Origin: Polymorphobacter multimanifer
GTDB lineage: Bacteria; Pseudomonadota; Alphaproteobacteria; Sphingomonadales; Sphingomonadaceae
Direction: 5' to 3'
Assembly (NCBI RefSeq): GCF_014205635.1
Contig: NZ_JACIIV010000006.1
Span: 1 to 64,000, forward strand
DNA length: 64,000 nucleotides
The translations under genes were made by a program, and so were the position numbers. Under the pieces are notes generated by a model, which was not told the DNA's origin, made no database searches, and was given only the letters and a program-made list of their open reading frames with translations. Below, in pieces: positions 9,389 through 17,568 of this stretch (within the stretch, counting starts at the first letter, position 1; each line of letters opens with the position of its first letter).

Positions 9389-10528
9389 TCAGGGCCAGAA
9401 TTGCCTGGTTGCGATGGCAGCACCTTCGGCCAGAGCGGCCATCTTGGCCCAGACGACGCCAGGCTCGACGCCGCCCGAGCCGGCGTGGATCGAGAAGCCG
9501 CAATCGACGCCGGCCATCACATTGTCCCGGCCCACGAGATTGGCGTAGCGGCCGATGCGCTGGGCGATAAGCTCGGGGTGCTCGATATAGCCCGACTGGC
9601 ATTCGACGACGCCGGGGATGAGCATCTTGCCTTCGGGGAGGCAAACCTGCTGGAACAGCTCGAATTCGTGCGCGTGGCGGGGGTTGGCGGCCTCGAACTG
9701 GATGGCGTGGGGGCGGGCGGTCCAGACGAGGTCGATGATATCGCGGAGCGGCACGTCGCAATGGTGGGGGCCGGGGTAGTTGCCCCAGCAGAGGTGCATG
9801 CGCATCCGGTCGGGCGCGATGTTGCGGGTGGCGTGGTTGAGCGCGGCGATGTTGAGCGCCATGCGCTCGCGGAACTGGGCGAGGCTGAGATCGCGGAACT
9901 GGGTGTGGCGACCCATGGCGAGATCGGGGCAATCGACTTGCAGGATGATGCCGGCTTGCGTGATCGCTTCATATTCGTGGCGCAGGCCTTCGGCGAGCGC
10001 GAAGAGATAGTCCTCGTCGGTCGCATAGAAATCGTTGCGGAAAAACAGCGCGGTGACGCCGGGGGAAGCCGCGCTCATGAAGGCGGTGCGACCGGGGTGC
10101 TTGGCGATGGCGGTGTTGAGGGTGGTCGCATCCTCGTGGACGGCGTCCATGTCCTTGACGGTGATCGGGGCGTTGCAGGCGGGGGTCTTGCGGTGCTTGC
10201 GGCCGGTGTCGGCGAAGATGCGTGCCTTGACGCCGGGGAAATCCTCGATGTCCTGGAAGACATAGGAGGTGCCGGTGCCGCCGAAGCCGTTCAGCCGGTC
10301 CTTGATATAGGTGGCGTAGCTCGGCTTGGATTGTTCGCCGTCGTTGATGATGTCGAGGCCGGCGGTGGCCTGGGCGGTGACGACATCGTCGACCGCCTGG
10401 TGGATGCGGGTGGTGAGGGCGGCGGTGTCGACGGCCTCGCCTTCCTCGCGGGCGACGATGAGATCGAGCAGATCGTCGGCGCGGGGCAGGCTGCCAACGT
10501 GGGTGGTGAGGAAACGACCTGAATTCAT
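9389..10528 (-). CDS. Cobalamin-independent methionine synthase (MetE C-terminal)-like methyltransferase
   Basis: This is a 379-residue zinc-dependent methyltransferase-type TIM barrel of the UROD/MetE-like superfamily. It begins with TTHVGSLPR, the typical opening of MetE C-terminal-domain proteins. Likely zinc ligands are in MHLCWGNYPGPH (His-x-Cys) and VDCGFSIHAGSG. It has only the catalytic half and lacks the MetE N-terminal domain, so it is more likely a methyl- or alkyl-transfer enzyme of a catabolic route than the housekeeping methionine synthase. Its ATG overlaps the stop of the upstream citryl-CoA-lyase-like gene (ATGA), so the two are translationally coupled. Confidence 0.85.
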   Translation of the reverse strand: MNSGRFLTTHVGSLPRADDLLDLIVAREEGEAVDTAALTTRIHQAVDDVVTAQATAGLDIINDGEQSKPSYATYIKDRLNGFGGTGTSYVFQDIEDFPGVKARIFADTGRKHRKTPACNAPITVKDMDAVHEDATTLNTAIAKHPGRTAFMSAASPGVTALFFRNDFYATDEDYLFALAEGLRHEYEAITQAGIILQVDCPDLAMGRHTQFRDLSLAQFRERMALNIAALNHATRNIAPDRMRMHLCWGNYPGPHHCDVPLRDIIDLVWTARPHAIQFEAANPRHAHEFELFQQVCLPEGKMLIPGVVECQSGYIEHPELIAQRIGRYANLVGRDNVMAGVDCGFSIHAGSGGVEPGVVWAKMAALAEGAAIATRQFWP

Positions 10529-11289
10529 GCGGTTTCTCCGTCGAAGTCGATGGCGGCAGCAGCGGCACCCGACATGATGAAGCCGATGGGGCGCTCGCTT
10601 TCTTCCTGCAGATGGGCGATCAGGCTGGCGGTGCGGGCGAGGAGCGAGATGCCCTTGAGTGCTGCCAAGGGGAAGCCGACATCGAGCATGACGGCGGGGA
10701 TGGCGCCGTTGACGTTGATGGGGAGCGGCCGGCCGTGCGATTGGGGCAGGGCGGCGGATATGGCGCGGAGTGCGGCGATATGGGGGCCCTCGATATTGTG
10801 CTCTGCCGCCAAGGAAAGCAGCAGGTTGGCGCGGGGATCGCCGTCGCTGTGCTGGGGGTGGCCGAAGCCGGGGACGGGCTTCTTGCTGGCACGCAGATCC
10901 TTGAGGAGCGGCAGCGGATCGCCGCCGGCGGCGACGACTTCGGCGAGGAAGCGGCCGGCGACTTCGGCACTGCCGAGGACCACCGAGCCGCAGCCGAGCA
11001 GGCCGGCGGCAACCGCACCATGGAAGGCTTCGGGGGCGGCGGCATAGGTCATGCGGGTGGCGACGACGCTGGGGACCAGCCCGTGCTCGGCGATGGCGGC
11101 GAGGACGGCGTTGGCGAAGAAGGTCTGGGTTTCCGTTGGAGTCTGGCCGGTGACGAGGAGCCAGAAATAGCTGGTGAAATCCATCTTTCCAATGACTTCG
11201 CCGCAGAGATCATGGCCGCGCACGGTGATGTTATGAGCGTCGGATGTGCAAATGGCGGTGAATGGCGCGTCCTGCTTGCCGATGCGCAT
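10525..11289 (-). CDS. Citryl-CoA lyase / citrate synthase-like protein
   Basis: This 254-residue protein belongs to the short citrate-synthase superfamily (citryl-CoA lyase type), which makes or breaks a C-C bond between an acyl-CoA and an oxo acid. The motif PGFGHPQHSDGDPRA gives the conserved active-site His144. It is shorter than true citrate synthase, which has about 430 residues. It starts an operon with the MetE-like methyltransferase and is divergent from a class III CoA-transferase, so the substrate is probably a CoA-activated acid. The exact reaction is not known. The promoter region carries a double palindrome shared with 13565-13596. Confidence 0.85.
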   Translation of the reverse strand: MRIGKQDAPFTAICTSDAHNITVRGHDLCGEVIGKMDFTSYFWLLVTGQTPTETQTFFANAVLAAIAEHGLVPSVVATRMTYAAAPEAFHGAVAAGLLGCGSVVLGSAEVAGRFLAEVVAAGGDPLPLLKDLRASKKPVPGFGHPQHSDGDPRANLLLSLAAEHNIEGPHIAALRAISAALPQSHGRPLPINVNGAIPAVMLDVGFPLAALKGISLLARTASLIAHLQEESERPIGFIMSGAAAAAIDFDGETA

Positions 11290-11305
11290 GAGCCTCTCCC
11301 GGTTT

Positions 11306-11337
11306 TTCGATTTTCGAACTTGTTTTCGTTATGCGAA
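11306..11337. promoter_or_regulatory. Double palindrome operator, copy A (candidate IclR site)
   Basis: Two TTCG-N5-CGAA palindromes occur at 11306-11318 and 11325-11337, with centres 19 bp apart. Within 11314-11338, 20 of 25 bases match the site at 13573-13597. It sits between the divergent citryl-CoA-lyase-like and CoA-transferase genes. The IclR regulator encoded nearby is the likely ligand; this is inference from position and symmetry. Confidence 0.7.
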
Positions 11338-11450
11338 TATCTTAGAGAAACACAAGAATTTTTCGCGCATGATATTGCGCATTTCGGGTGCTGTTGGATT
11401 GGCACGGAAACTGCATGGTCCAGACGGGCATGGGACGAGGGAGTAGGGCG

Positions 11451-12584
11451 ATGGCGTTGCCACTGGCGGGGGTCAAGGTGCTTGAAATGGGCACGTTCAT
11501 CACCGGGCCGGCCGCAGGGATGATGCTCGCCGACCTGGGTGCCGAGGTCATCAAGATCGAGCAGACGGGGACGGGCGATCCGTTCCGGGCTTTCCGGGGC
11601 GGGCTCTATTCGCCGCACTTCCAGACGTATAATCGCAACAAGAAATCGGTGACGCTCGACACGCGCAAGGCGGAGGATCTGGCGTCATTCGATGCGCTGC
11701 TGGCCGATGCCGATGTCTTCATCCAGAACTTCCGGCCCGGGGTGGCGAAGAAGCTGGGCGTCGATGCAGCGCGCCTGCAGGGGCTGAACCCGCGGCTGGT
11801 CTATGGGTCGATCTCGGGGTTCGGCAGCTCGGGGCCTGACCGCGACCGGCCGGCGTTCGATACCGTGGCGCAGGCGGCTTCGGGGTTCTTGCGGCTGCTG
11901 CTCAACCCTTCGAAACCGCGCGTGGTGGGGCCGGCGATTGCCGATGCGATGACGGGGTTCTATGCAGCACAGGGCATTCTGGCTGCACTTTACGAGCGGC
12001 AGGTGACGGGGCGGGGGCGGCTGGTCGAGACGTCGATGTTCGAGGCGATGGCGCATTTCAACCTTGATGATTTCACGCATCTGCTGTCCGACGAGCAGCA
12101 TATGGGGCCGTACAGCCGGCCGCATGTGTCGCAAAGCTATGTGTTTGAATGTGCAGATGGAAAATGGCTGGCGCTGCACATGTCGAGCCCGCCGAAATTC
12201 TGGGAAAACCTGGCGCTGGCGGTCGAGCAGCCCGACATGCTGGCGCAGCCGGCCTTTGCCAGCCGCGAGGCGCGGATCGCGCATTATGAGGATGTGGTGC
12301 CCTTTCTGGCGCCGATCTTTGCCGGCCGCAGCCGCGCGGCGTGGCTGGCGCGGCTGACCGACCTCGAAGTGCCGAGTGCTGCCGTGGCGACGTCGGCCGA
12401 AGTGCTGGCGAGCCCGCAGGCCGAGCATCTGCAGCTGATGGTGTCGGCGCCCGGGCCGATGGGCGAATTCCGCACCATCCGCTCGCCGATCAGCTTCGAT
12501 GGGGAGCGCAATCTGCAAGTGACGGCACCGCCCTTGCTGGGGGCTGACAACGCGACGATTCTGGGCCAGAAACCGGAGAGGTGA
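11451..12584 (+). CDS. Class III CoA-transferase (CaiB/BaiF family)
   Basis: This 377-residue enzyme moves CoA between carboxylic acids by way of an aspartyl-CoA intermediate. It opens with the family signature LAGVKVLEMGTFITGPAAGMMLADLGAEVIKIE. Asp165 in IADAMTG is the expected catalytic aspartate. ATG 11451 is chosen because GAGGGAG lies about 8 bases upstream; a longer open frame back to 11388 lacks family similarity. Its stop overlaps the GTG start of the IclR gene by a GTGA. It probably activates the acid handled by the citryl-CoA-lyase-like enzyme across the divergent promoter. Confidence 0.9.
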   Translation: MALPLAGVKVLEMGTFITGPAAGMMLADLGAEVIKIEQTGTGDPFRAFRGGLYSPHFQTYNRNKKSVTLDTRKAEDLASFDALLADADVFIQNFRPGVAKKLGVDAARLQGLNPRLVYGSISGFGSSGPDRDRPAFDTVAQAASGFLRLLLNPSKPRVVGPAIADAMTGFYAAQGILAALYERQVTGRGRLVETSMFEAMAHFNLDDFTHLLSDEQHMGPYSRPHVSQSYVFECADGKWLALHMSSPPKFWENLALAVEQPDMLAQPAFASREARIAHYEDVVPFLAPIFAGRSRAAWLARLTDLEVPSAAVATSAEVLASPQAEHLQLMVSAPGPMGEFRTIRSPISFDGERNLQVTAPPLLGADNATILGQKPER

Positions 12585-13372
12585 AAGACCCCGAATATCT
12601 CTCGACGCTCGAACGCGGGCTTTCGGTGCTGCGGGCGTTCGATGCCGCACACCCTGAAATGGCGCTTTCGGAAGTGGCGATCGTGACCGGGCTTTCCCCG
12701 GCGGTGGCGCGGCGCTGCCTCAACACACTGGTATCGCTTGGTTATGTGGCGCAGGTGGGGCGGCGATTTCTGCTGCGGCCCGAGGTGCTGAGCTTCGGAT
12801 CGGCGTATCTCTCCTCGATGAATATCGAGCAGGTGGCCGCACCGCCGCTGCAGAGCCTGCGCGACCAGACCGGCGATTCGGCGAGCCTGGCGGTGCGATC
12901 GGGGCGCGACATCCTCTATGTCTGCCATATCCCGACGCAGCGGCGCATCCGGCTGGGGGCGGGGGTGGGGACGCGGTTTCCGCTCCATGCCACGTCGATG
13001 GGCAAGGTGCTGCTAGCGTTCCAGGGCGAGCGATTTGTCGAGGAATTTCTGGGTGGTGGCGCGCTGGCACGGATGACCGAGCGGACGATCACCGACCCCC
13101 AGGCGTTTCGCGAGCGGCTGGAGGCGATTGTCGACCGCCATTATGATTCCGCACTCGACGAGCTCGATTACGGCATCGTGTCGGTGGCGGTGCCGGTGTT
13201 CGATGCCGATGAGCGGGTGGTGGCGGCGATCAATTGCTCGACTTCGACGACGCGCATCTCGCAGGACGAGCTGGTGCGGACCCGGCTGCCGCTGCTGCGC
13301 GAGGCAGCGCGGGCGATCGAGGACGAATTGCGCCGCTGGCCGATGCTGGCGCGGTCGCTGGCGGCGAAATAG
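12581..13372 (+). CDS. IclR-family transcriptional regulator
   Basis: This 263-residue regulator has an N-terminal winged helix-turn-helix (SEVAIVTGLSPAVARRCLNTLVSLGYV) and a C-terminal GAF-like effector domain with GTRFPLHATSMGKVLLA. It resembles the PcaR/PobR group, which respond to aromatic or oxo acids. GTG 12581 has GGAGAG upstream and overlaps the CoA-transferase stop, so the regulator is made with the enzyme it probably controls. The shared TTCG-N5-CGAA sites at 11306 and 13565 are its likely operators. Confidence 0.92.
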   Translation: MKDPEYLSTLERGLSVLRAFDAAHPEMALSEVAIVTGLSPAVARRCLNTLVSLGYVAQVGRRFLLRPEVLSFGSAYLSSMNIEQVAAPPLQSLRDQTGDSASLAVRSGRDILYVCHIPTQRRIRLGAGVGTRFPLHATSMGKVLLAFQGERFVEEFLGGGALARMTERTITDPQAFRERLEAIVDRHYDSALDELDYGIVSVAVPVFDADERVVAAINCSTSTTRISQDELVRTRLPLLREAARAIEDELRRWPMLARSLAAK

Positions 13373-13447
13373 CCGCCGGTTGTTGGCCCGTTCCGGGCGA
13401 CGGGCGAAATCCTGAGGCTTTGCAGGTGGCGGGAACCCTCCCCCGGC

Positions 13448-13462
13448 CCCTCCCTGGGAGGG
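13448..13462. terminator. Terminator-like hairpin after IclR gene
   Basis: CCCTCCC-T-GGGAGGG is a perfect inverted repeat about 75 bases after the IclR stop. No T run follows, so it is a weak terminator candidate only. Confidence 0.3.
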
Positions 13463-13564
13463 ACGGGAGAAGAAGGGGGGTGGCTGAGGGGTGTTCAGGG
13501 GGTGTCTAAGGGCATTTTTGCGCTGTTTTCGGCCGAGATTTTGTCGCCATTCACACTAGAGAAA

Positions 13565-13596
13565 TTCGTATATCGAACTTGACTTCGCATTGCGAA
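13565..13596. promoter_or_regulatory. Double palindrome operator, copy B (candidate IclR site)
   Basis: Two TTCG-N5-CGAA palindromes occur at 13565-13577 and 13584-13596, with centres again 19 bp apart as in copy A. The linker contains CTTGAC, which could be a -35 element, so binding would block the receptor promoter. The site is about 100 bases before the receptor start. Confidence 0.7.
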
Positions 13597-13694
13597 TTCA
13601 GCATAGGCCGGAATGACCTGCCAGCAGATCGGGAGCCCGTGCGGCGCAATTCCGGCTGTGGATGATGGCAGCGCGCTTCTGGGGGATGATTGCC

Positions 13695-15899
13695 ATGGCC
13701 AAGCTTCGACTGTTTGCAGCCCTTCTTGCCGGTTCGGCGCTGGCGATGGGTGCGGCCCGGGCGCAGGAAGCGCCGACGGTGGAAGAGGGTGCCGGCGAGA
13801 TTCCGGGGGAGATTATCGTCACTGCCACCCGGCGCGCGGAATCGCTGCAGGATGTGCCGGCGTCGATCACTGCCTTCAATGCCGAGACGATCACTGCCGC
13901 CGGCATCGAGCGGCCGGGGGACTTCATCGGGCTGACTTCGAACGTCAATCTGATCGAGACGCAGAACGCCGGCAATGCGTTCGTGATCATCCGCGGCATC
14001 AGCCAGAACCGCAACTCCGAGCCTTCGGTGGCGGTGGTCGTCGATGGCGTGCAGCAGGTGAACCCGGCGCAGTTCAACCAGGAGCTGGTCGATGTGGCGC
14101 AGATCGAAGTGCTCAAGGGGCCGCAGGGCGGGCTCTATGGCCGCAACGCCATCGGGGGTGCCATCATCATCACCTCCAAGGCGCCGACCGACGAACTTTC
14201 GGGCAAGCTGACCGCCGGCATCGACAATGGCTTCGGCTATTATCTGCGCGGGAATTTGTCGGGGCCGCTTTCGGACACGCTCAAGTTCCGCGTGGCGGGC
14301 AGCTGGTATGATACCAATGGCTTCATTCCCAACACCTTCCTCGGCGAGGATGCCGACCCGGTGAAGGATCTGAACCTGCGCGCCAACCTGCTCTGGGAGC
14401 CGACGCCCGAGTTGACATTCGACTTGCGCGGCTCGGTCGGGCTGCTCAAGACCCAGGCCTTCTACTACAACATCGTGAATGACGTGAACGACACCTCGCT
14501 GCCGGTGCGGGTGAACAATGCCGGGCAGAACGACCGCGACCTCTACAATGTGGCCCTGCGCGTCACCCATGAAAGCGACATCGGCACGTTCGCCTCGGTG
14601 ACGAGCTATGACAAGGTGACCGAGATCCTGACCGGCGATGCCTTCGACTTTCTGCCGATCCCCGAATCCTTCTTCTTCAACCTGTTCGAGTCGATCTTCG
14701 GGCCGGGCAATGGCTTCGACCTCAACCAGAGCCAGTATCTCGATGTGAGCGCGGTCAGCCAGGAGCTACGCTATGAATCGCCCGCTGACGGGCCGCTGCA
14801 GGTGATCGCCGGCGGCTATGCGATCGGCACCAAGCGCTACATCTCGACCGGCAATCTGATCGACACCGGCCAGGGCGTGTTCCCGGTGTTCCGCGTGCCC
14901 TCGACCAACCCGATCAATCCGCAATTCTCCTTCCTCGCCGATGATGGCGACAATTTTGCCTGGGCGCTGTTCGGCAATGTGATCTGGAAGATCAATGACC
15001 AGCTGCGCTTCGATGGGTCGCTGCGCTACGACCGCGACCGCCGCGACAACACCACGCTGACCCCCACCGCCTTCCTGCCCAACCTGCCCGGCTTCCCGCC
15101 CGCCACCACCGGCGAAGTGCGCCGCCGGGTGTTCTCGGCCTGGCAGCCCAAGGCGACGCTGACCTGGAAGCCGGTCGATGAAGTGACGCTGTTCGGCGGC
15201 TGGTCACGCGGCTTCCGTTCGGGTGGCTTCAACCAGACCGGCGTGGGTGCCATCGCTGCCGGCAACGGCATCGTCGGCGTGGGCGATATCTTCGAGGCCG
15301 AAGTGGCGGAAACCTTCGAAATCGGCGCCAAGACGCAGACCTCCGACCGGGCGCTGACCTTCAACCTCGCCGCCTATACCACCAAGTCGGAAAACAGCTA
15401 TTTCTTCGTCTTCCTCGCCGCCAACTCGACGCAGAACCTCGGCAATGTGCCCGAAGCGCGGTTGAAGGGTTTCGAGGTCGATGCGACCTGGCGCGCGGCG
15501 CCTGGTCTGGATTTCATTCTGGGCTATGGCTACACCGACAGCGCCATCAAGCGCTTCGCCAATGCAGCCCTCATCGACAACAATTTGCCCGGGGTGAGCC
15601 GCTACACGCTCAACCTTTCGAGCCAGTACAAGGGCGACATCACCGACAGCGTGTCGCTGCTGGCACGCCTCGACTATCGCCGCACCGGGCGCACCTGGTT
15701 CGACATCGAGAACTCGACCTCGCGTGATCCGATCGACATCGTCGATGCGCGCGTGGGGATCACCAGCGGCGGGGTGACGCTGACGGGCTTTGCCTCGAAC
15801 CTGTTCGACGAGCGGTACAATGCCGAGTTCTCGCCGGGCGGCTTCGTGTTCAAGGGGCGGCCGCGGCGGTTCGGGGCCGAGGTGAGTTTTGCGTTCTGA
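13695..15899 (+). CDS. TonB-dependent outer-membrane receptor of the IclR-linked catabolic unit
   Basis: This is an outer-membrane receptor of about 734 residues. Its signal peptide ends near AARAQ. The plug begins with GEIIVTATRRAESLQDVPASI and contains IRGISQNRNSEPSVAVVVDGV and GPQGGLYGRNAIGGAI. The C-terminus is EVSFAF, as expected for a barrel. ATG 13695 has a G5 run 9 bases upstream; in-frame ATGs also occur at 13662 and 13686. The gene shares a double palindrome with the CoA-transferase/citryl-CoA-lyase promoter, suggesting it imports the substrate of that pathway. Confidence 0.93.
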   Translation: MAKLRLFAALLAGSALAMGAARAQEAPTVEEGAGEIPGEIIVTATRRAESLQDVPASITAFNAETITAAGIERPGDFIGLTSNVNLIETQNAGNAFVIIRGISQNRNSEPSVAVVVDGVQQVNPAQFNQELVDVAQIEVLKGPQGGLYGRNAIGGAIIITSKAPTDELSGKLTAGIDNGFGYYLRGNLSGPLSDTLKFRVAGSWYDTNGFIPNTFLGEDADPVKDLNLRANLLWEPTPELTFDLRGSVGLLKTQAFYYNIVNDVNDTSLPVRVNNAGQNDRDLYNVALRVTHESDIGTFASVTSYDKVTEILTGDAFDFLPIPESFFFNLFESIFGPGNGFDLNQSQYLDVSAVSQELRYESPADGPLQVIAGGYAIGTKRYISTGNLIDTGQGVFPVFRVPSTNPINPQFSFLADDGDNFAWALFGNVIWKINDQLRFDGSLRYDRDRRDNTTLTPTAFLPNLPGFPPATTGEVRRRVFSAWQPKATLTWKPVDEVTLFGGWSRGFRSGGFNQTGVGAIAAGNGIVGVGDIFEAEVAETFEIGAKTQTSDRALTFNLAAYTTKSENSYFFVFLAANSTQNLGNVPEARLKGFEVDATWRAAPGLDFILGYGYTDSAIKRFANAALIDNNLPGVSRYTLNLSSQYKGDITDSVSLLARLDYRRTGRTWFDIENSTSRDPIDIVDARVGITSGGVTLTGFASNLFDERYNAEFSPGGFVFKGRPRRFGAEVSFAF

Positions 15900-15930
15900 T
15901 GATGGGGCCGGAGGTTCTTTTTGAAGAAAG

Positions 15931-15966
15931 GGCCTCCGGCGGCTGGGGCCTTGGGCCCCAGACCCC
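15931..15966 (+). repeat. REP-like palindromic element, copy 1
   Basis: GGCCTCCGGCGGCTGGGGCC is followed by TTGGGCCCCAGACCCC. The core CTGGGGCC-TTG-GGCCCCAG folds into a hairpin. Related copies lie at 16067, 25542, 27672, 31028, 41848 and 44512. Confidence 0.8.
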
Positions 15967-16066
15967 GTTTTGGAGGCGATGCTTTGTTCGGCGGGGTTCG
16001 CGCGCAGCGCAGTTGAATGCCTGCGGCGCGGGACCCGACTCCTCGGCTTGTACCGGCAAAATTCCA

Positions 16067-16101
16067 GGGGTCTGGGGCCGTCGGCCCCAGCCGCCGGAGG
16101 C
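16067..16101 (-). repeat. REP-like palindromic element, copy 2 (inverted)
   Basis: GGGGTCTGGGGCCGTCGGCC continues to CCGCCGGAGGC. It is the reverse orientation of copy 1 and forms a REPIN-like doublet with it. Confidence 0.8.
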
Positions 16102-16193
16102 ATCTTTGCCTCGCCGAGAGCGGTGCGCGCGCTTCCAGCGGGCGCAGGTGGCGGCTATTGCGGTGAAGCGCTTTGGGTGAAGGAGGGGATGTG

Positions 16194-16748
16194 ATGAGCC
16201 AGAACGTGATGGGGCTGATGAGGCCGAACCGGTTGCACCATACGGCCTATGTGTCGAAGGACCTGGAGGCGACGCGGGCGTTTTACGAGGATGTGATCGG
16301 GCTGCCGCTGGTGGCGACGTATACCGAGATGGACGAGCTTTTCGGCAAGGAGCGGACCTATTGCCATTGCTTCTTCGAGCTGGCGGATGGCTCGGCGCTG
16401 GCGTTCTTCCAGTTTGCCGATCCGGAAGACCAGGCGGAGTTTGGCCCCGAGCTGCCGACGAGCCCGTTCATTCATGTGGCGCTGCAGGTGACGCCGGACG
16501 CACAGGCCGAGATCGAGGCGCGGATTGCGGCGGCGGGGATTATCGAGCCCGACACTTATGTGCTCGAGCATGGCTATTGCCGCTCGGTGTATGTGAAGGA
16601 CCCGAACGGGATGATCCTCGAGTTCACCCATGACGAGCCGGGTGCGGCGGCGGCGGATGCCGAGCGGCGGGCGACGGCGCGGGCCGAGCTGGCGCGCTGG
16701 CTGGGCGGCGACCGGCGCAACAACAACCCCTATCGCCACATCGCCTGA
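16194..16748 (+). CDS. VOC (glyoxalase/extradiol dioxygenase-type) family protein
   Basis: This is a 184-residue vicinal-oxygen-chelate metalloprotein. Expected metal ligands are in LHHTAYVSKDLEATRAFYEDVIG, FIHVALQV and DPNGMILEFTHD, giving the usual His...His...Glu pattern. ATG 16194 has GGAGGGG 6 bases upstream; the longer frame from 16173 is less likely. It is followed at once by an alpha/beta hydrolase. A dioxygenase-like plus hydrolase pair is reminiscent of meta-cleavage catabolism, but the substrate is unknown. Confidence 0.88.
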   Translation: MSQNVMGLMRPNRLHHTAYVSKDLEATRAFYEDVIGLPLVATYTEMDELFGKERTYCHCFFELADGSALAFFQFADPEDQAEFGPELPTSPFIHVALQVTPDAQAEIEARIAAAGIIEPDTYVLEHGYCRSVYVKDPNGMILEFTHDEPGAAAADAERRATARAELARWLGGDRRNNNPYRHIA

Positions 16749-16755
16749 GCGGCTG

Positions 16756-17568
16756 ATGCGCGGCGTGGCGGGGGGTGTATGGCCCGGCGCCGTGGAAGGT
16801 GAGGTGCCCGTGGCGGGCGGGGTGCTGCCGGTCGCGGTGCTGGGCGATGCGAGGGCGCCGGCGCTGCTTATGCTGCATGGCTGGACGCTCGACCGGCGGA
16901 TGTGGGCGCTGCAGGCGGGGCTGGCGCGGGATTTTCGGCTGGTGGCGTTCGACAGGCGGGGTTTTGGGGAATCGACGGCGCCGGCGGACCTGGCGGCGGA
17001 GCCCGACGATGTGCTGGCGGTGGCGGATGCGCTTGGGGTGGCGCGGTTTCATCTGATCGGCAACTCGCAAGGGGGGAAGGTGGCGCTGGCGGCGGCGACG
17101 AAGGCCGGCGAGCGGGTGCTTTCGGTGATCGTGCAGGGGACTGCGCTCGATGGGGTGATGGCGGCGGATGAGGCGGTACCGCTGGCGGCGATGCGGGCGG
17201 ACATGCGGCGCGGCGATGCGATGACGATGCGGGCGCGCTGGGCGGGGCATCCGCTGACGCGGGTGGCGGCGGGGCCGGCGCGGGCGCGGCTCGACGCGAT
17301 GCTGGCGGCGTATGACGGGCGCGATCTGCTCAGCGCCGGGCGGCCGCTGCAGGTGGGGGCCGATGTTGTGGCGCGTATCGGCGCTCCGGTGCTGGCGCTG
17401 GTGGGGGCCGATGACACGCCGCAGCGGCGGGCGAATGCGGATGCGCTGGCGGCGGCGGGGGCGGCGCTGCGGGTGCTGCCGGGCGGGCATTTGTGCGGGA
17501 TGGAGGAGCCGGCGGCGTTCGATGCGGCGGTGCTGGATTTTGCCGGTCAGGCGAGTGCCTTGGCGTAG
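16756..17568 (+). CDS. Alpha/beta-fold hydrolase
   Basis: This is a 270-residue serine hydrolase without a signal peptide, so cytoplasmic. The core shows LMLHGWTLD (oxyanion loop), GNSQGGK (nucleophile elbow, serine in the middle), GADDTPQ (acid) and GGHLCG (histidine), the full triad order. It starts 7 bases after the VOC stop, so the two are probably one operon. It may be a C-C or ester hydrolase in the same pathway. Confidence 0.88.
   Translation: MRGVAGGVWPGAVEGEVPVAGGVLPVAVLGDARAPALLMLHGWTLDRRMWALQAGLARDFRLVAFDRRGFGESTAPADLAAEPDDVLAVADALGVARFHLIGNSQGGKVALAAATKAGERVLSVIVQGTALDGVMAADEAVPLAAMRADMRRGDAMTMRARWAGHPLTRVAAGPARARLDAMLAAYDGRDLLSAGRPLQVGADVVARIGAPVLALVGADDTPQRRANADALAAAGAALRVLPGGHLCGMEEPAAFDAAVLDFAGQASALA

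Larger units (their letters stand above)
13373..13694. other. Intergenic region with hairpin and operator
   Basis: There is no gene in this gap. It contains a GC-rich hairpin after the IclR stop (13448-13462), the double palindrome at 13565-13596 and the leader of the TonB receptor. A G-run at 13681-13685 serves as ribosome site. Confidence 0.7.
15900..16193. other. Intergenic region with an inverted pair of REP-like elements
   Basis: There is no gene. Two copies of the dispersed palindromic element face each other (15931-15966 and 16067-16101) and enclose about 100 bases. The remainder is leader of the VOC gene, with GGAGGGG at 16182-16188. Confidence 0.7.

Noticed and set aside
9389-10528. 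Housekeeping methionine synthase MetE.
   Set aside because: It is half the length of MetE, lacks the N-terminal domain and sits in a CoA-dependent catabolic unit.
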